Assembly (NCBI GenBank): GCA_944381625.1
Contig: CALWLW010000002.1
Coordinates: forward strand, 1-64,000
Reading direction: 5' to 3'
DNA from: an uncultured Lachnoclostridium sp.
GTDB taxonomy: Bacteria; Bacillota; Clostridia; Lachnospirales; Lachnospiraceae
DNA length: 64,000 nt
Shown here: positions 1-8,327 of the stretch, piece after piece
How positions within the stretch are numbered: position 1 is the stretch's first letter
Layout of the letters: each line of letters starts with the position of its first letter
The notes under the pieces: model-generated
Databases searched by the model: none
What the model saw: the letters and a program-made list of their open reading frames with translations, nothing else
Told to the model about the DNA's origin: nothing
Program-made: the position numbers and the translations under genes

Positions 1-25
1 ATCTTTTTTCCTGACGACATGAAAT

Positions 26-68
26 AACCCCTTTCATTAGACTTCTGTTTTGTCTAACAAAAGGGGTT
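26..68 (-). terminator. Hairpin terminator downstream of azlD
   Basis: Nested inverted repeat: outer arms AACCCCTTT (26-34) and AAAGGGGTT (60-68), inner arms TTAGAC (37-42) and GTCTAA (52-57). Read on the minus strand it follows the azlD stop and is followed by TTATTT, so it probably ends the azlCD transcript. The U-tract is imperfect. Confidence 0.55.
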
Positions 69-97
69 CACTTCACAGTGATTTGCGGGAGCGGCTT

Positions 98-424
98 TTA
101 AAATACAAACTGCACCAGAAGCATGTAGCATATGGTCCCGCCGGCGATGGACAGGAGCATCTGCCGTTTCCAGAGATGAAGCAGGACAACGAGTACGATG
201 GACAGCATCTCCGGAATGGCGTGATAACCGGTGAAAATGCTCACATTTTTCAGGCAGTACACGACCAGCATGCCGAATACGGCCGGAGGAAGCACGTTTC
301 CCAGATACCGGATATATTTGGGAGTCGGCTTCCCCGCCGGGAATAACAGAAAGGGCAGGAAACGCGTCAGCATTGTGCCCAGTACCACCATGGCGATGGT
401 GATGATCCGCTGTGTCAGCGTCAT
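98..424 (-). CDS. azlD: AzlD-type branched-chain amino acid transport subunit
   Basis: Small integral membrane protein of 108 residues, the usual size for AzlD. It partners the larger AzlC permease to export branched-chain amino acids or their analogues. About four hydrophobic segments are visible, starting with an N-terminal helix containing the typical TRFLPFLLF stretch after a short MTLTQR start, then a [13 protein letters not shown] segment. Its ATG overlaps the TGA of azlC by 4 bases, so the two are translationally coupled in one minus-strand operon. The gene is followed by a hairpin at 26-68. Function is assigned from family resemblance and pairing; the substrate is not proven by sequence. 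Confidence 0.85.
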   Translation of the reverse strand: MTLTQRIITIAMVVLGTMLTRFLPFLLFPAGKPTPKYIRYLGNVLPPAVFGMLVVYCLKNVSIFTGYHAIPEMLSIVLVVLLHLWKRQMLLSIAGGTICYMLLVQFVF

Positions 425-1161
425 GAGGGTTCACCGCCTTTCTCCAGAGGTTTTCTAAGAAATGTCAGGACGCCCAGGATGGCGATCATGGACGGGATGA
501 TAAAATTGTCCGCTCCAAAAGCCAGGAGGCAGAGGAAGGAAAGGCCCAGACCCAGAAGAGAGCTGATATGCCGTTCTTCCTTCAGCCATTGATCCATGAA
601 AATGACCACAAACATGGCGGTCATGACGAAATCCAGACCGTCGGTATTGAAGTTGATAAAAGAGCCGAAGACGCTTCCCAGCGTGGCTCCGGTGAACCAG
701 TAGATCTGGTTGAGCATCGTCACGAAGAACATAAACCATCCGGAGTCCACATCCTCCGGAATATCGGCGGAGTAATTGATGGAAAAGCTTTCGTCGCACA
801 TGCCGAAAATCAGATAGAATTTCTTCCATCCGGTCCCCCGGTAGCGGTCCAGCATGGAAAGTCCGTAAAACAGATGCCGCGCGTTGATCATCAGCGTCAT
901 GGCCAGGGCCTGGAGCGGGTTAAATGCGCCCAGGAGCATGTTGACAGCCACAAATTCCACGGAACCCGCAAAAATAGTCAGACTCATCAGCATGGGATAC
1001 CAGGGACTGAAACCGGATACCCTCATATAGATTCCATAGGTAATCCCCAGGAACCAGAACCCTGCGAAAATGGGGATGGTGTGGGGAAACGCCGCCAGAA
1101 ACGCTCTTTTTATCCTGCCGTCTTTGGGTGCGGAGACGGTACCCGCACTTATGTCGTTCAT
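421..1161 (-). CDS. azlC: AzlC family branched-chain amino acid permease
   Basis: Inner-membrane permease of about 246 residues, the large subunit of the AzlCD exporter. Typical features are the early [19 protein letters not shown] helix, the [14 protein letters not shown] segment and the [14 protein letters not shown] motif characteristic of the AzlC family, then several more hydrophobic helices. I chose the ATG at 1161 because GAGGTG lies about 8 bases upstream; the frame also extends to a TTG at 1185 that has no ribosome binding site. It ends 4 bases inside azlD. A TTGATT-18-TACAAT promoter on the same strand lies just upstream. No leader regulatory RNA is visible in the short 5' region. 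Confidence 0.88.
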   Translation of the reverse strand: MNDISAGTVSAPKDGRIKRAFLAAFPHTIPIFAGFWFLGITYGIYMRVSGFSPWYPMLMSLTIFAGSVEFVAVNMLLGAFNPLQALAMTLMINARHLFYGLSMLDRYRGTGWKKFYLIFGMCDESFSINYSADIPEDVDSGWFMFFVTMLNQIYWFTGATLGSVFGSFINFNTDGLDFVMTAMFVVIFMDQWLKEERHISSLLGLGLSFLCLLAFGADNFIIPSMIAILGVLTFLRKPLEKGGEPS

Positions 1162-1187
1162 ATCTTTACACCTCGCGTAATGCAACT

Positions 1188-1217
1188 ATTGTACTACAGA
1201 ATCCTGTCTGGAATCAA
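1188..1217 (-). promoter_or_regulatory. Sigma-A type promoter of azlCD
   Basis: On the minus strand TTGATT (1217-1212) and TACAAT (1193-1188) are separated by 18 bases. Transcription would start near 1181, about 20 bases before the azlC ATG. Confidence 0.6.
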
Positions 1218-1234
1218 GCGGTTATGAGCAAAGC

Positions 1235-1263
1235 TTGCAAGTTCCCCATGCCTGTTGTATGAT
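1235..1263 (+). promoter_or_regulatory. Sigma-A type promoter of the Hpt gene
   Basis: TTGCAA (1235-1240) and TATGAT (1258-1263) with 17-base spacing, about 40 bases upstream of the chosen ATG. It is divergent from the azlCD promoter. Confidence 0.6.
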
Positions 1264-1308
1264 GGAAAAAGCAGATTATACAGATAAGATTTGGGATCGG
1301 AGGGCAAG

Positions 1309-1662
1309 ATGACAGCAGAAGAACTTTACAGAGAAATTGGAGCAGATTACCAGACGGCATTGTCCAGAATGATGGGAAATCAGGGCCTTTTGACGCGGAT
1401 GCTGAAAAAGTTCGGCGCGGATAAGAGTTATGCGGCGCTGGAAAAGGCCATGGAAGAACAAAACTTTGAGGAGATTTTTACTGCCGCTCACACGCTCAAA
1501 GGCGTGGCGGGCAACCTGGAACTTTCGCCCCTTTTCAGGGCGAGCGCGGAACTGTCGGACGCTGTCCGCGGCGGGAAGCAGGACGAGCGCGTGCCGGAAC
1601 TCTTCGCGGCGGTAAAAGACGCGTATGAGACGGTGATGGAGAAGATTGGGACGCTGGAGTAA
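1309..1662 (+). CDS. Stand-alone Hpt (histidine phosphotransfer) domain protein
   Basis: Cytoplasmic protein of 117 residues consisting of little more than one Hpt domain, a four-helix bundle that carries a phosphoryl group on histidine between receiver domains in a phosphorelay. The signature AHTLKGVAGN is clear, with the phospho-accepting histidine at residue 61. I chose the ATG at 1309 over the upstream TTG at 1291 because GGAGGG sits directly before it, with a short 4-base spacer. No kinase or response regulator is adjacent, so it must act with partners encoded elsewhere, or as a phosphate sink. It has its own promoter and is followed by a 20-bp-stem hairpin. Confidence 0.85.
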   Translation: MTAEELYREIGADYQTALSRMMGNQGLLTRMLKKFGADKSYAALEKAMEEQNFEEIFTAAHTLKGVAGNLELSPLFRASAELSDAVRGGKQDERVPELFAAVKDAYETVMEKIGTLE

Positions 1663-1670
1663 TACCGTAG

Positions 1671-1723
1671 AAAAAGGAGTATAAAGACAAGGCGGAATTC
1701 ATACGCCTTGTCTTTATACTCCT
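1671..1723 (-). terminator. Perfect 20-bp-stem terminator
   Basis: Arms 1675-1694 and 1704-1723 are perfect reverse complements with a 9-base loop. On the minus strand the stem is followed by a T-run (1674-1671), the arrangement of an intrinsic terminator for the 54-residue gene whose stop codon lies inside the stem. On the plus strand it follows the Hpt gene but has no T-run, so it may act only weakly there. Confidence 0.75.
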
Positions 1724-1878
1724 AATGCGTCGTCCAGTTTTCTGCCAAGATCAAGATGCCCCTCAGCTATCAGCTTTATGTTTCTGTTTGTTTCATTTTC
1801 CAGCGTCAGCTGTATGGACTTTATTTCTCGCTTTAATTCTCCGATAGCATCCATTATCATTTTTGTTTCATCCGTCAT
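1714..1878 (-). CDS. Small helical protein of 54 residues, function unknown
   Basis: The frame starts at ATG 1878-1876 with GGGGGAG about 8 bases upstream and ends at TAA 1716-1714 inside a terminator stem. The product begins MTDETKMIMDAIGELKREIK and ends with LIAEGHLDLGRKLDDALGV. It is predicted to be almost wholly helical, with heptad-like spacing of Ile and Leu suggesting a short coiled coil. The tail, with an AEGHLDLxRKLD pattern, resembles a small-protein group I have seen repeatedly in Clostridia, which has no function I can name. A TTGACT-17-TATGCT promoter lies 74 bases upstream. Start signal, promoter and terminator together support a real gene. Confidence 0.75.
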   Translation of the reverse strand: MTDETKMIMDAIGELKREIKSIQLTLENETNRNIKLIAEGHLDLGRKLDDALGV

Positions 1879-1958
1879 AATTCTCCCCCTTTACGAAAGC
1901 CCTGATTTTATATTGGTTATGGTTTGATACGGTAAAAGATTCCCCTCTTGTATCGCAA

Positions 1959-1987
1959 AGCATAGCATTCCCCTGTAAAAAAGTCAA
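1959..1987 (-). promoter_or_regulatory. Promoter of the 54-residue small protein gene
   Basis: On the minus strand TTGACT (1987-1982) and TATGCT (1964-1959) are separated by 17 bases. This predicts a leader of about 74 bases before the ATG at 1878. Confidence 0.55.
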
Positions 1988-2082
1988 ACATAAATATTTT
2001 ATTTTTTGATCAGCTCAGACAATCTTTTGGAAATATAAAATGACGGCGTTTTGACAGAAGATTCGACTGAAAATTTACTTGC

Positions 2083-2111
2083 TTGACCTGACTATTTTTA
2101 TATGTTTAAAT
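2083..2111 (+). promoter_or_regulatory. Possible promoter of the STAND ATPase gene
   Basis: TTGACC (2083-2088) and TTAAAT (2106-2111) with 17-base spacing. The surrounding gene-free stretch 1988-2189 is AT-rich; apart from this I see nothing in it. Confidence 0.4.
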
Positions 2112-2189
2112 TTACTTATCATATAGTTACAGGTATTGAGCGGTGCTGTCCCTGACGGCATTGGGGTTTTAACATTCTGGGAAAGAACT

Positions 2190-4253
2190 ATGAAGGATTT
2201 TAACTACCGGGAATTATTTTTGCAGTGGAAAAAGAGACTGCTGATCCTGCAGGAGAAATATGCGGATACCCCTCCGGGTTTTTCATCGGAGGAAGAAGAA
2301 AAAGCCGCATGGAAGGTCTGGGAGGAAGAATATGAGCGCTTTATAGAGGAAGAGCGTCCTGCGATTGAAGATGTCGCTCTGCCTGCATTTTCTTTCCCGC
2401 TGATCGGGCGGGATGAGGAGCTTGCCGCCGCGAAAAGGATACTCGACTCTTACCACACTGCTTTCCTGTACGGCATCGGAGGCATCGGGAAAACGGCCAT
2501 CGTCCTTTCGTATATCGCCGGCCACCGCTCCTCATATGACCATATCCTGTACATAGTGGCCGGCAAGGGAATCCTGGAGGCTGTCTGCGACGACGCCTTC
2601 CTTCCCATCTCTACTTTGCGGTATGACCAGAAAAGGTATTCGTCGCGGCGGCAGTATTTTCGGGAAAAGCTGGATGCTCTGAAAAAGATAAGCGAAAGCA
2701 AAAGGATACTGATCGTAATTGACAATATGAATGCGCCCGCAGACCGGGATCTCCGCCAGTTTCTGGAGCTTTCCTGCGATAAAATCATAACCACAAGGAT
2801 AAATTATGAGGCTGTGCCGGAAGAGGAAAAGCTGGCGGTAGGCCCTCTGAAAACACAATACTGGCCGGAACTGATCGGGGTTTATTCCAACAACCTTGAT
2901 TCGTCGAAAACAGAACGTCTTCTGCGCTACGGACAGCAGGTGAAAGGGCATACCCTGAGTATGAAAATGGCGTCCGCTCAGGCATCCTGCAAGGATGCGG
3001 CCGAACAGCCGGCCGGCAGCCATGACATAACTGATCTGCTTTCTTCCTTCCGACTGAAGAAAAAAGAACTGGAGGCTCTCCTGTACCTGTCCGTTCTTGC
3101 GCCGCAGGGCATGGAAAAGGATTTATTTTGTCTGGTGTCCGGCGTATCGGAACAAACGCTTACTTCTCTTCAGAATTATCTTTTGATCGACGTTTTCGGG
3201 TCTGTCCTGCGGGTACATCCGCTGATCGCCGAGGCAGTGAAGCGTATCCTGCCGCCCACATGTGTCCGCTGCAGCCGCCTGCTGCGCGGCTTCGAGGAAT
3301 ATTTATATGGGGAAACGGCAGGAATCGGTACATGGCACCGCACCTATGAAGAAAACCGCGCCCTTGAACCCCATGTGCTGGCGCTTTACGAAGCATTTCC
3401 CCGGCCTGCCCCGCGGCTTGCCACCGCTTTTGAGGAGATCGCAACCTTCCTGTGGGTACAGGGCTATTATGAGGAAGCGCTTTCTTATGCCATAAAGATA
3501 TACGAAGCGGTTATGGGTTATTATGGTCCAGACCATGTACTGTCCGGCAGGGAAGCCCTGCGGGTGGCGGCTGTCTATCATAACAGCGTCGATCATGACA
3601 ACGCGCTTTTATGGTACCAAAAGGGATATGAGCTTTTGAAGGCGGCGAAGCCCCGGAACTTTGAGGTTATGAAACAGCTCAGTACCGCTTGCACGAAGCT
3701 GGCAAGGGAATACAGTCATCGCAGGGATACGGAAGCCCAGAAAAAGTACGCGGACGAATACAGGCAGATCTTTCAGGATATGATGGGTCTGTACGGCGCG
3801 AATCTTGCCGGGCATGAGAAAGAGGCGGTTTTGCTTCAGCATCTGTATTTCCTGGTAGAGGAAGCAAAGCACACGCTGCGCGAAGGGCGCGTGGGGGACG
3901 CCCAGAGGATCTATGCGTCGATTGAAAAATGGATGGAAGGCCGGGAGGAAGACCTGGCATACCGAAAAGCGCCCGTCAAAGAGCTGCAGATCGAACTTCT
4001 GCTCCGTGAAAACCGGCTGGAGGAAGCGGAAGCCGCGGCCCGCGAAAGCGTACAGACCGCGCTTATGTACCGGGGCGAGAAATACAAGGACTATCTTGCG
4101 GGACTGGAAACCCTGGCGGATGTGCTTGCGCTGGAAAATAAAACGGCAGAGGCCTGTTCCATATACGAAAAGATACTGGTGCGCCTGCAGAGGGATTATC
4201 CATATGAGACAAAATGGTGCCGGAATATTGAAGAGAGGATAGAGAAAATTTAG
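2190..4253 (+). CDS. STAND-class NTPase with C-terminal TPR-like repeats
   Basis: Cytoplasmic protein of about 687 residues. Residues 1-75 are a charged helical segment. A nucleotide-binding domain follows with Walker A GIGGIGKTA (from residue 95) and Walker B ILIVIDN (about 173-179), then a TTR sensor-like motif, as in NB-ARC/STAND switches. From about residue 370 the chain is helical with tandem TPR-like pairs (for example EEALSYAIKIYEAVMGYYG). STAND proteins are ligand-triggered ATPase switches, often in signalling or phage defence. No effector domain is recognisable, unless it is the short N-terminal segment. I prefer ATG 2190 to the in-frame TTG at 2136. It sits upstream of a YhcG-type nuclease gene, but an operon is not proven. 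Confidence 0.8.
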   Translation: MKDFNYRELFLQWKKRLLILQEKYADTPPGFSSEEEEKAAWKVWEEEYERFIEEERPAIEDVALPAFSFPLIGRDEELAAAKRILDSYHTAFLYGIGGIGKTAIVLSYIAGHRSSYDHILYIVAGKGILEAVCDDAFLPISTLRYDQKRYSSRRQYFREKLDALKKISESKRILIVIDNMNAPADRDLRQFLELSCDKIITTRINYEAVPEEEKLAVGPLKTQYWPELIGVYSNNLDSSKTERLLRYGQQVKGHTLSMKMASAQASCKDAAEQPAGSHDITDLLSSFRLKKKELEALLYLSVLAPQGMEKDLFCLVSGVSEQTLTSLQNYLLIDVFGSVLRVHPLIAEAVKRILPPTCVRCSRLLRGFEEYLYGETAGIGTWHRTYEENRALEPHVLALYEAFPRPAPRLATAFEEIATFLWVQGYYEEALSYAIKIYEAVMGYYGPDHVLSGREALRVAAVYHNSVDHDNALLWYQKGYELLKAAKPRNFEVMKQLSTACTKLAREYSHRRDTEAQKKYADEYRQIFQDMMGLYGANLAGHEKEAVLLQHLYFLVEEAKHTLREGRVGDAQRIYASIEKWMEGREEDLAYRKAPVKELQIELLLRENRLEEAEAAARESVQTALMYRGEKYKDYLAGLETLADVLALENKTAEACSIYEKILVRLQRDYPYETKWCRNIEERIEKI

Positions 4254-4275
4254 CTCGTGAGTATTTCCGATGACT

Positions 4276-4342
4276 ACAAGACACGCTTTCGGAGGCGATG
4301 TTGCAGCAATGCGGGGGGAAAATAGGATGGATAGACTTATAG
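4276..4342 (+). pseudogene. Remnant of a TetM-like GTPase gene (G1 region)
   Basis: The 18 bases at 4283-4300 are identical to 5661-5678 in the complete TetM-like gene downstream. In the frame starting at 4283 the translation is TLSEAMLQQCG, then GKIGWIDL and a stop at 4340-4342. This matches the TTLSEAMLYQCG...GRVD segment after the P-loop. Just upstream, CAAGAC lacks one base relative to the intact P-loop codons, giving a frameshift. It is a fragment of a paralogue or partial duplication, and it now supplies the ribosome binding site of the following nuclease gene. Confidence 0.6.
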
Positions 4343-5418
4343 ACCATGGACAAAATATTTTTATGAAGAACTTTTCCAAGACAGATGATATTGTAAAAGA
4401 TATGCGGAAAATTATCGAAACATCGAGAAATACCGCATATAAAGCTGTAAATACTGTGTTGCTGCAAAGAAACTGGATGATTGGCTATCGGATTGCAGAG
4501 GAAGGTTTTCAGGGAGCAGACCGGGCAGAGTATGGAGCGAGTATAATTGAAAAACTTTCCAGGACGCTTACCGCTGAATATGGGAAAGGCTTTACAAAAA
4601 CCAATTTGTATCATTTCTATTCTTTTTACAGAGAGTATCCAGAGATTTTCCACTCAGTGAGTGGAAAATCTCTGCCGCTTCTTTCCTGGACACATTATCG
4701 TATTCTGCTACAGGTAAATGATAAGCAAGCCCGTGGCTGGTACGAAAAGGAGGCTATCAGCCAGTCGTGGAGTGCGAGAACATTGCAAAGAAATGTCTCT
4801 TCCCAATATTATTATCGTATGCTGAAAACACAAAAGAAAGATATGGTTGAAAGAGAAATGCAGGAATTAACAGCCGGATATCAGCAGAATAGACTGGAGT
4901 TTATAAAAAATCCAGTGATTGCGGAATTTCTGGGGTTTTCTTCGGATACCGATTATACAGAAAGCGATCTGGAAAAAAGCATTCTTTCAAATCTGCAGAA
5001 ATTTTTGATGGAATTGGGAAAAGGATATGCTTTTGTGGCAAGACAGCAGCACATCCATACAGAAAAACAGGATTATTATATTGACCTTGTCTTTTACAAT
5101 TATATTCTCAAATGCTTTGTTTTGATTGATCTGAAAACAAACAAAATTACCCATCAGGATGTGGGACAGATGGATATGTATATACGGATGTATGATGAAT
5201 TAAAAAGGAGCGCGGGAGATAATCCAACTATCGGGATTGTACTATGCGCAGATACAGATGAGGATATAGCCAGGTATTCCGTAATGAACGGAAACGAACA
5301 ACTTTTCGCATCCAAATATAAACTATATCTTCCGACAGAAGAGGAGCTGAGAGCAGAGATAGAAACACAAAAAATGATGTTTTATTTACAGCAGAATGAG
5401 CAGAAAGCATCTTCATAG
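4327..5418 (+). CDS. YhcG/DUF1016-type PD-(D/E)XK nuclease
   Basis: Cytoplasmic protein of about 363 residues. The N-terminal half is the DUF1016 helical region (AVNTVLLQRNWMIGYRIAEE, then a GFTKTNLYHFYSFYREYP segment). The C-terminal half has the nuclease core: YYIDLVFYN supplies the first acidic residue, and FVLIDLK gives D-x-K in place of the common E-x-K, followed by GQMDMY. Family members are found near restriction or defence genes; exact substrates are not established. The frame opens at 4270, but those first codons are TetM-like remnant sequence. ATG 4327 has a G-rich GCGGGGGG about 9 bases upstream; ATG 4363 is another possibility. It lies behind a STAND ATPase and looks AT-richer than the following genes. 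Confidence 0.8.
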   Translation: MDRLIDHGQNIFMKNFSKTDDIVKDMRKIIETSRNTAYKAVNTVLLQRNWMIGYRIAEEGFQGADRAEYGASIIEKLSRTLTAEYGKGFTKTNLYHFYSFYREYPEIFHSVSGKSLPLLSWTHYRILLQVNDKQARGWYEKEAISQSWSARTLQRNVSSQYYYRMLKTQKKDMVEREMQELTAGYQQNRLEFIKNPVIAEFLGFSSDTDYTESDLEKSILSNLQKFLMELGKGYAFVARQQHIHTEKQDYYIDLVFYNYILKCFVLIDLKTNKITHQDVGQMDMYIRMYDELKRSAGDNPTIGIVLCADTDEDIARYSVMNGNEQLFASKYKLYLPTEEELRAEIETQKMMFYLQQNEQKASS

Positions 5419-5493
5419 ATAATAGACTGCCAGGTCTGTACAGCAGCATGGTTAGCACAGTGGCGACGGCGCTTTTGTAAATGTAAACCTCCG

Positions 5494-5522
5494 TCGACTT
5501 ATACCCTTTTCTGTGATATGAT
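5494..5522 (+). promoter_or_regulatory. Probable promoter of the TetM-Rae1 fusion gene
   Basis: TCGACT (5494-5499) and TATGAT (5517-5522), 17 bases apart, about 40 bases before the ATG at 5562. The -35 box is imperfect. Confidence 0.45.
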
Positions 5523-5561
5523 AGTTGGGACAATGATTATATTGCAGAAAGGGGTATTTTC

Positions 5562-8324
5562 ATGGGAAATACGTCTGGAAATAGAGAAGACAGCACGAAA
5601 AATAATCGGCCGTTCAGCATCTGCCTGGGCATCCTGGCCCACGTGGACGCGGGCAAGACGACGCTTTCGGAGGCGATGCTGTACCAGTGTGGGGCGATCC
5701 GTAAGTTGGGGCGGGTGGACAACCAGGACGCGTTTCTGGACACCTATGAGCTGGAGCGCAGCCGGGGCATCACGATCTTTTCCAAGCAGGCCAGGCTCCC
5801 TCTGGGAGAAACGCAGGTGACGCTTCTGGATACGCCGGGTCATGTGGATTTTTCCTCCGAGATGGAGCGCACGCTGCAGGTGATGGATTACGCGGTGCTG
5901 GTGATCAGCGGGGCGGACGGGGTGCAGGGACACACCAGGACTCTGTGGAAACTGTTAAAGCGCTACAGGGTGCCGGTGTTTTTGTTTGTCAACAAGATGG
6001 ATCAGCCGGGGACGGACCGGGAGCGTTTGATGGAGGAACTTCGCCGTCTGCTGGACGACGGGTGCGTGGATTTTGACGGAGGGCAGGACCGGGAGGCGTT
6101 CCTGGAGAATGTGGCGCTCTGCGAGGAACGCGTCATGGAGGGCTATCTGGAGACGGGGGATATTCCCCAGGCGGAGATCAACCGGCTGATCCGGGAGCGG
6201 AAGCTCTTCCCCTGCTGGTTCGGTTCGGCGCTCAGGCTGGAGGGGGTGGAAGAGTTCCTTCGGGGGCTGGAGACCTGTATGGAGCCGCCCCGCGGCCGGG
6301 AGGCTTTTGGCGCGCGGGTCTATAAGATCGGCAGGGACGAGCAGGGGAACCGGCTGACCTACCTGAAAGTGACCGGAGGCGTCCTGAAGGTGAAGGAGCT
6401 TCTGAAAGGGCGCAACAAGGAAGAACAGTGGGAGGAGAAGATCAATCAGATCCGCCTGTATTCCGGGGACAAGTATGAGGCGGTGCAGGAGGCGCCCGCC
6501 GGTACGGTCTGCGCCGTCACCGGCCTGGCCAGGACATATCCGGGAGAAGGTCTGGGGGCGGAAGAAGGCTCCAACCTGCCGGTGCTGGAGCCGGTGCTGT
6601 CCTGCAGCGTCCTTTTGCCCAGGGACTGCGATCCGGTGCAGATGCTGGGAAAACTGCGGCTTCTGGAAGAAGAAGAGCCGGAGCTTCATATCTGCTGGGA
6701 CGAGAAACGAAGAGAGATCCAGGCGCAGTTCATGGGCGAGGTACAGAAGGAAGTGCTGAAGACCCTGATCCGGGAACGGTTCGATGTGTCGGTGGATTTC
6801 GGGGAAGGGAGCATCGTGTACAAGGAAACCATTGCCGATACGGTGGAAGGCGTGGGACATTTTGAACCCCTGCGCCATTATGCGGAAGTGCACCTCCTGC
6901 TGGAACCAGGAGAGCCGGGCAGCGGCCTGCAGTTTGCCTCTGTCTGCAGCGAGGATGTGCTGGACCGGAACTGGCAGAGGCTGATCCTGACCCATCTGGA
7001 GGAAAAAGTCCATCTGGGTGTGCTGACCGGCTCGGAGCTGACCGATGTGCGGATCACACTGACGGCAGGGAAAGCGCACCTGAAACATACCGAAGGCGGG
7101 GATTTCCGCCAGGCCACTTACCGCGCGGTGCGTCAGGGTCTGATGCAGGCCCGGAGTGTGCTGCTGGAGCCCTGTTATGAATTCCGTCTGGAGATCCCGC
7201 TGGAAAATGTGGGACGGGCCATGACGGATCTGGAGAAGATGCACGCCGTATTTGAACAGCCGGAGACAGAAGGTGATATGTCTGTGCTGACGGGCACGGC
7301 GCCTGTGTCCGCCATGAGAAACTATCAGCAGGAGGTAGTTTCTTATACCAGGGGCCGGGGACGGCTGGCCTGTATGCCGGGAGGGTACGCGCCCTGCCAG
7401 GATGCGGAAGAGGTCGTCCGCCGGATCGGTTATGACCCGGAAGCGGATGTGGAAAATACGCCGGATTCGGTCTTCTGTTATCACGGGGCAGGGGCGGTGA
7501 TCCCCTGGTACGAAGTGAAAGAACATATGCATCTGGAGCATACGCTGGAGGACAGCCCGAAGCAGGACAGGGAGCCGGAAACGCCGTCCCGCCGCAGGGA
7601 GCGGGCACCGCTGGGGACCGTAGAGGAAGAAAAAGAACTGGAAGAGATCTTCGCCCGGACGTTTGGTGCGCCCAAACGGCGGCTGCCCGGAGGGGAGGAG
7701 AAAGTCCGCGTGTATGGGGAAGAAGGAACCGGGGAATCCCGGCGTCCCGCGTTTGCAAAGCCCCGGCCGTCCAGAACCAAAGAAGCGCCGGTGGAGTACC
7801 TGCTGGTGGACGGCTACAACGTGATCTTTGCCTGGGATGAACTGAGCGAGATGGCGAAGACCAATATCGACGGGGCCAGAGGAAAGCTTATGGATATCCT
7901 GTGCAATTATCAGGGCTACCAGAAATGCCGCCTGATCCTGGTGTTTGACGCTTACCGGGTGGAGGGACACGCGGAAGAAACCGTAAAATACCACAACATT
8001 TATGTGGTTTATACGAAGGAAGCGGAGACGGCGGATCAGTACATCGAGCGGACGGCCCATGAGATGGGGCGGAAATACCAGGTGACGGTGGCCACCTCCG
8101 ACGGACTGGAACAGATCATCATCCGGGGCCAGGGATGCCGCACCATGTCGGCGCGGGAACTGAAGGAAGAGACGGAACGCATCAGCAGGGAGATCCGCGC
8201 GGAGTATCTGGAACGTCAGCCCAGAAACGGCAATTACCTGTTCGACGACCTGCCGGACGATCTGGCGGCGGAACTGAATGATGTGCGGCTGGGCAGGAAG
8301 ACTCTGGGAGAGGAAGAGGAGTAG
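5562..8324 (+). CDS. TetM/EF-G-like ribosomal GTPase fused to a YacP/Rae1 NYN nuclease
   Basis: Cytoplasmic protein of 920 residues, whereas TetM-type proteins have about 640. It begins with an EF-G-like GTPase: G1 AHVDAGKTT (26-34), RGIT (68-71), DTPGH (90-94) and NKMD (144-147), followed by EF-G domains II-V to about residue 650. A charged linker (about 665-740) leads to a C-terminal NYN/PIN-like domain beginning EYLLVDGYNVIFAWDEL near residue 742, with FDAYRVEG and a late TSDGLEQ motif. This tail matches YacP/Rae1, a ribosome-associated endoribonuclease of Bacillus that cuts mRNA in the A site. TetM relatives act on stalled or drug-bound ribosomes, so the fusion suggests coupled ribosome remodelling and mRNA cleavage (inference). 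Tetracycline resistance should not be assumed. The YkgJ gene follows after 3 bases. Confidence 0.85.
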   Translation: MGNTSGNREDSTKNNRPFSICLGILAHVDAGKTTLSEAMLYQCGAIRKLGRVDNQDAFLDTYELERSRGITIFSKQARLPLGETQVTLLDTPGHVDFSSEMERTLQVMDYAVLVISGADGVQGHTRTLWKLLKRYRVPVFLFVNKMDQPGTDRERLMEELRRLLDDGCVDFDGGQDREAFLENVALCEERVMEGYLETGDIPQAEINRLIRERKLFPCWFGSALRLEGVEEFLRGLETCMEPPRGREAFGARVYKIGRDEQGNRLTYLKVTGGVLKVKELLKGRNKEEQWEEKINQIRLYSGDKYEAVQEAPAGTVCAVTGLARTYPGEGLGAEEGSNLPVLEPVLSCSVLLPRDCDPVQMLGKLRLLEEEEPELHICWDEKRREIQAQFMGEVQKEVLKTLIRERFDVSVDFGEGSIVYKETIADTVEGVGHFEPLRHYAEVHLLLEPGEPGSGLQFASVCSEDVLDRNWQRLILTHLEEKVHLGVLTGSELTDVRITLTAGKAHLKHTEGGDFRQATYRAVRQGLMQARSVLLEPCYEFRLEIPLENVGRAMTDLEKMHAVFEQPETEGDMSVLTGTAPVSAMRNYQQEVVSYTRGRGRLACMPGGYAPCQDAEEVVRRIGYDPEADVENTPDSVFCYHGAGAVIPWYEVKEHMHLEHTLEDSPKQDREPETPSRRRERAPLGTVEEEKELEEIFARTFGAPKRRLPGGEEKVRVYGEEGTGESRRPAFAKPRPSRTKEAPVEYLLVDGYNVIFAWDELSEMAKTNIDGARGKLMDILCNYQGYQKCRLILVFDAYRVEGHAEETVKYHNIYVVYTKEAETADQYIERTAHEMGRKYQVTVATSDGLEQIIIRGQGCRTMSARELKEETERISREIRAEYLERQPRNGNYLFDDLPDDLAAELNDVRLGRKTLGEEEE

Positions 8325-8327
8325 GTT

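Noticed and set aside
1162..1187. T-box or riboswitch in the azlCD leader
   Set aside because: Only about 20 bases lie between the predicted transcript start and the ATG.
4270..4326. Upstream in-frame start for the YhcG-type nuclease
   Set aside because: These codons derive from the TetM-like fragment in another frame and are not part of the family N-terminus.
5562..8324. Tetracycline resistance gene call
   Set aside because: The protein is a divergent chromosomal TetM relative fused to a Rae1-type nuclease; similarity alone does not show resistance.
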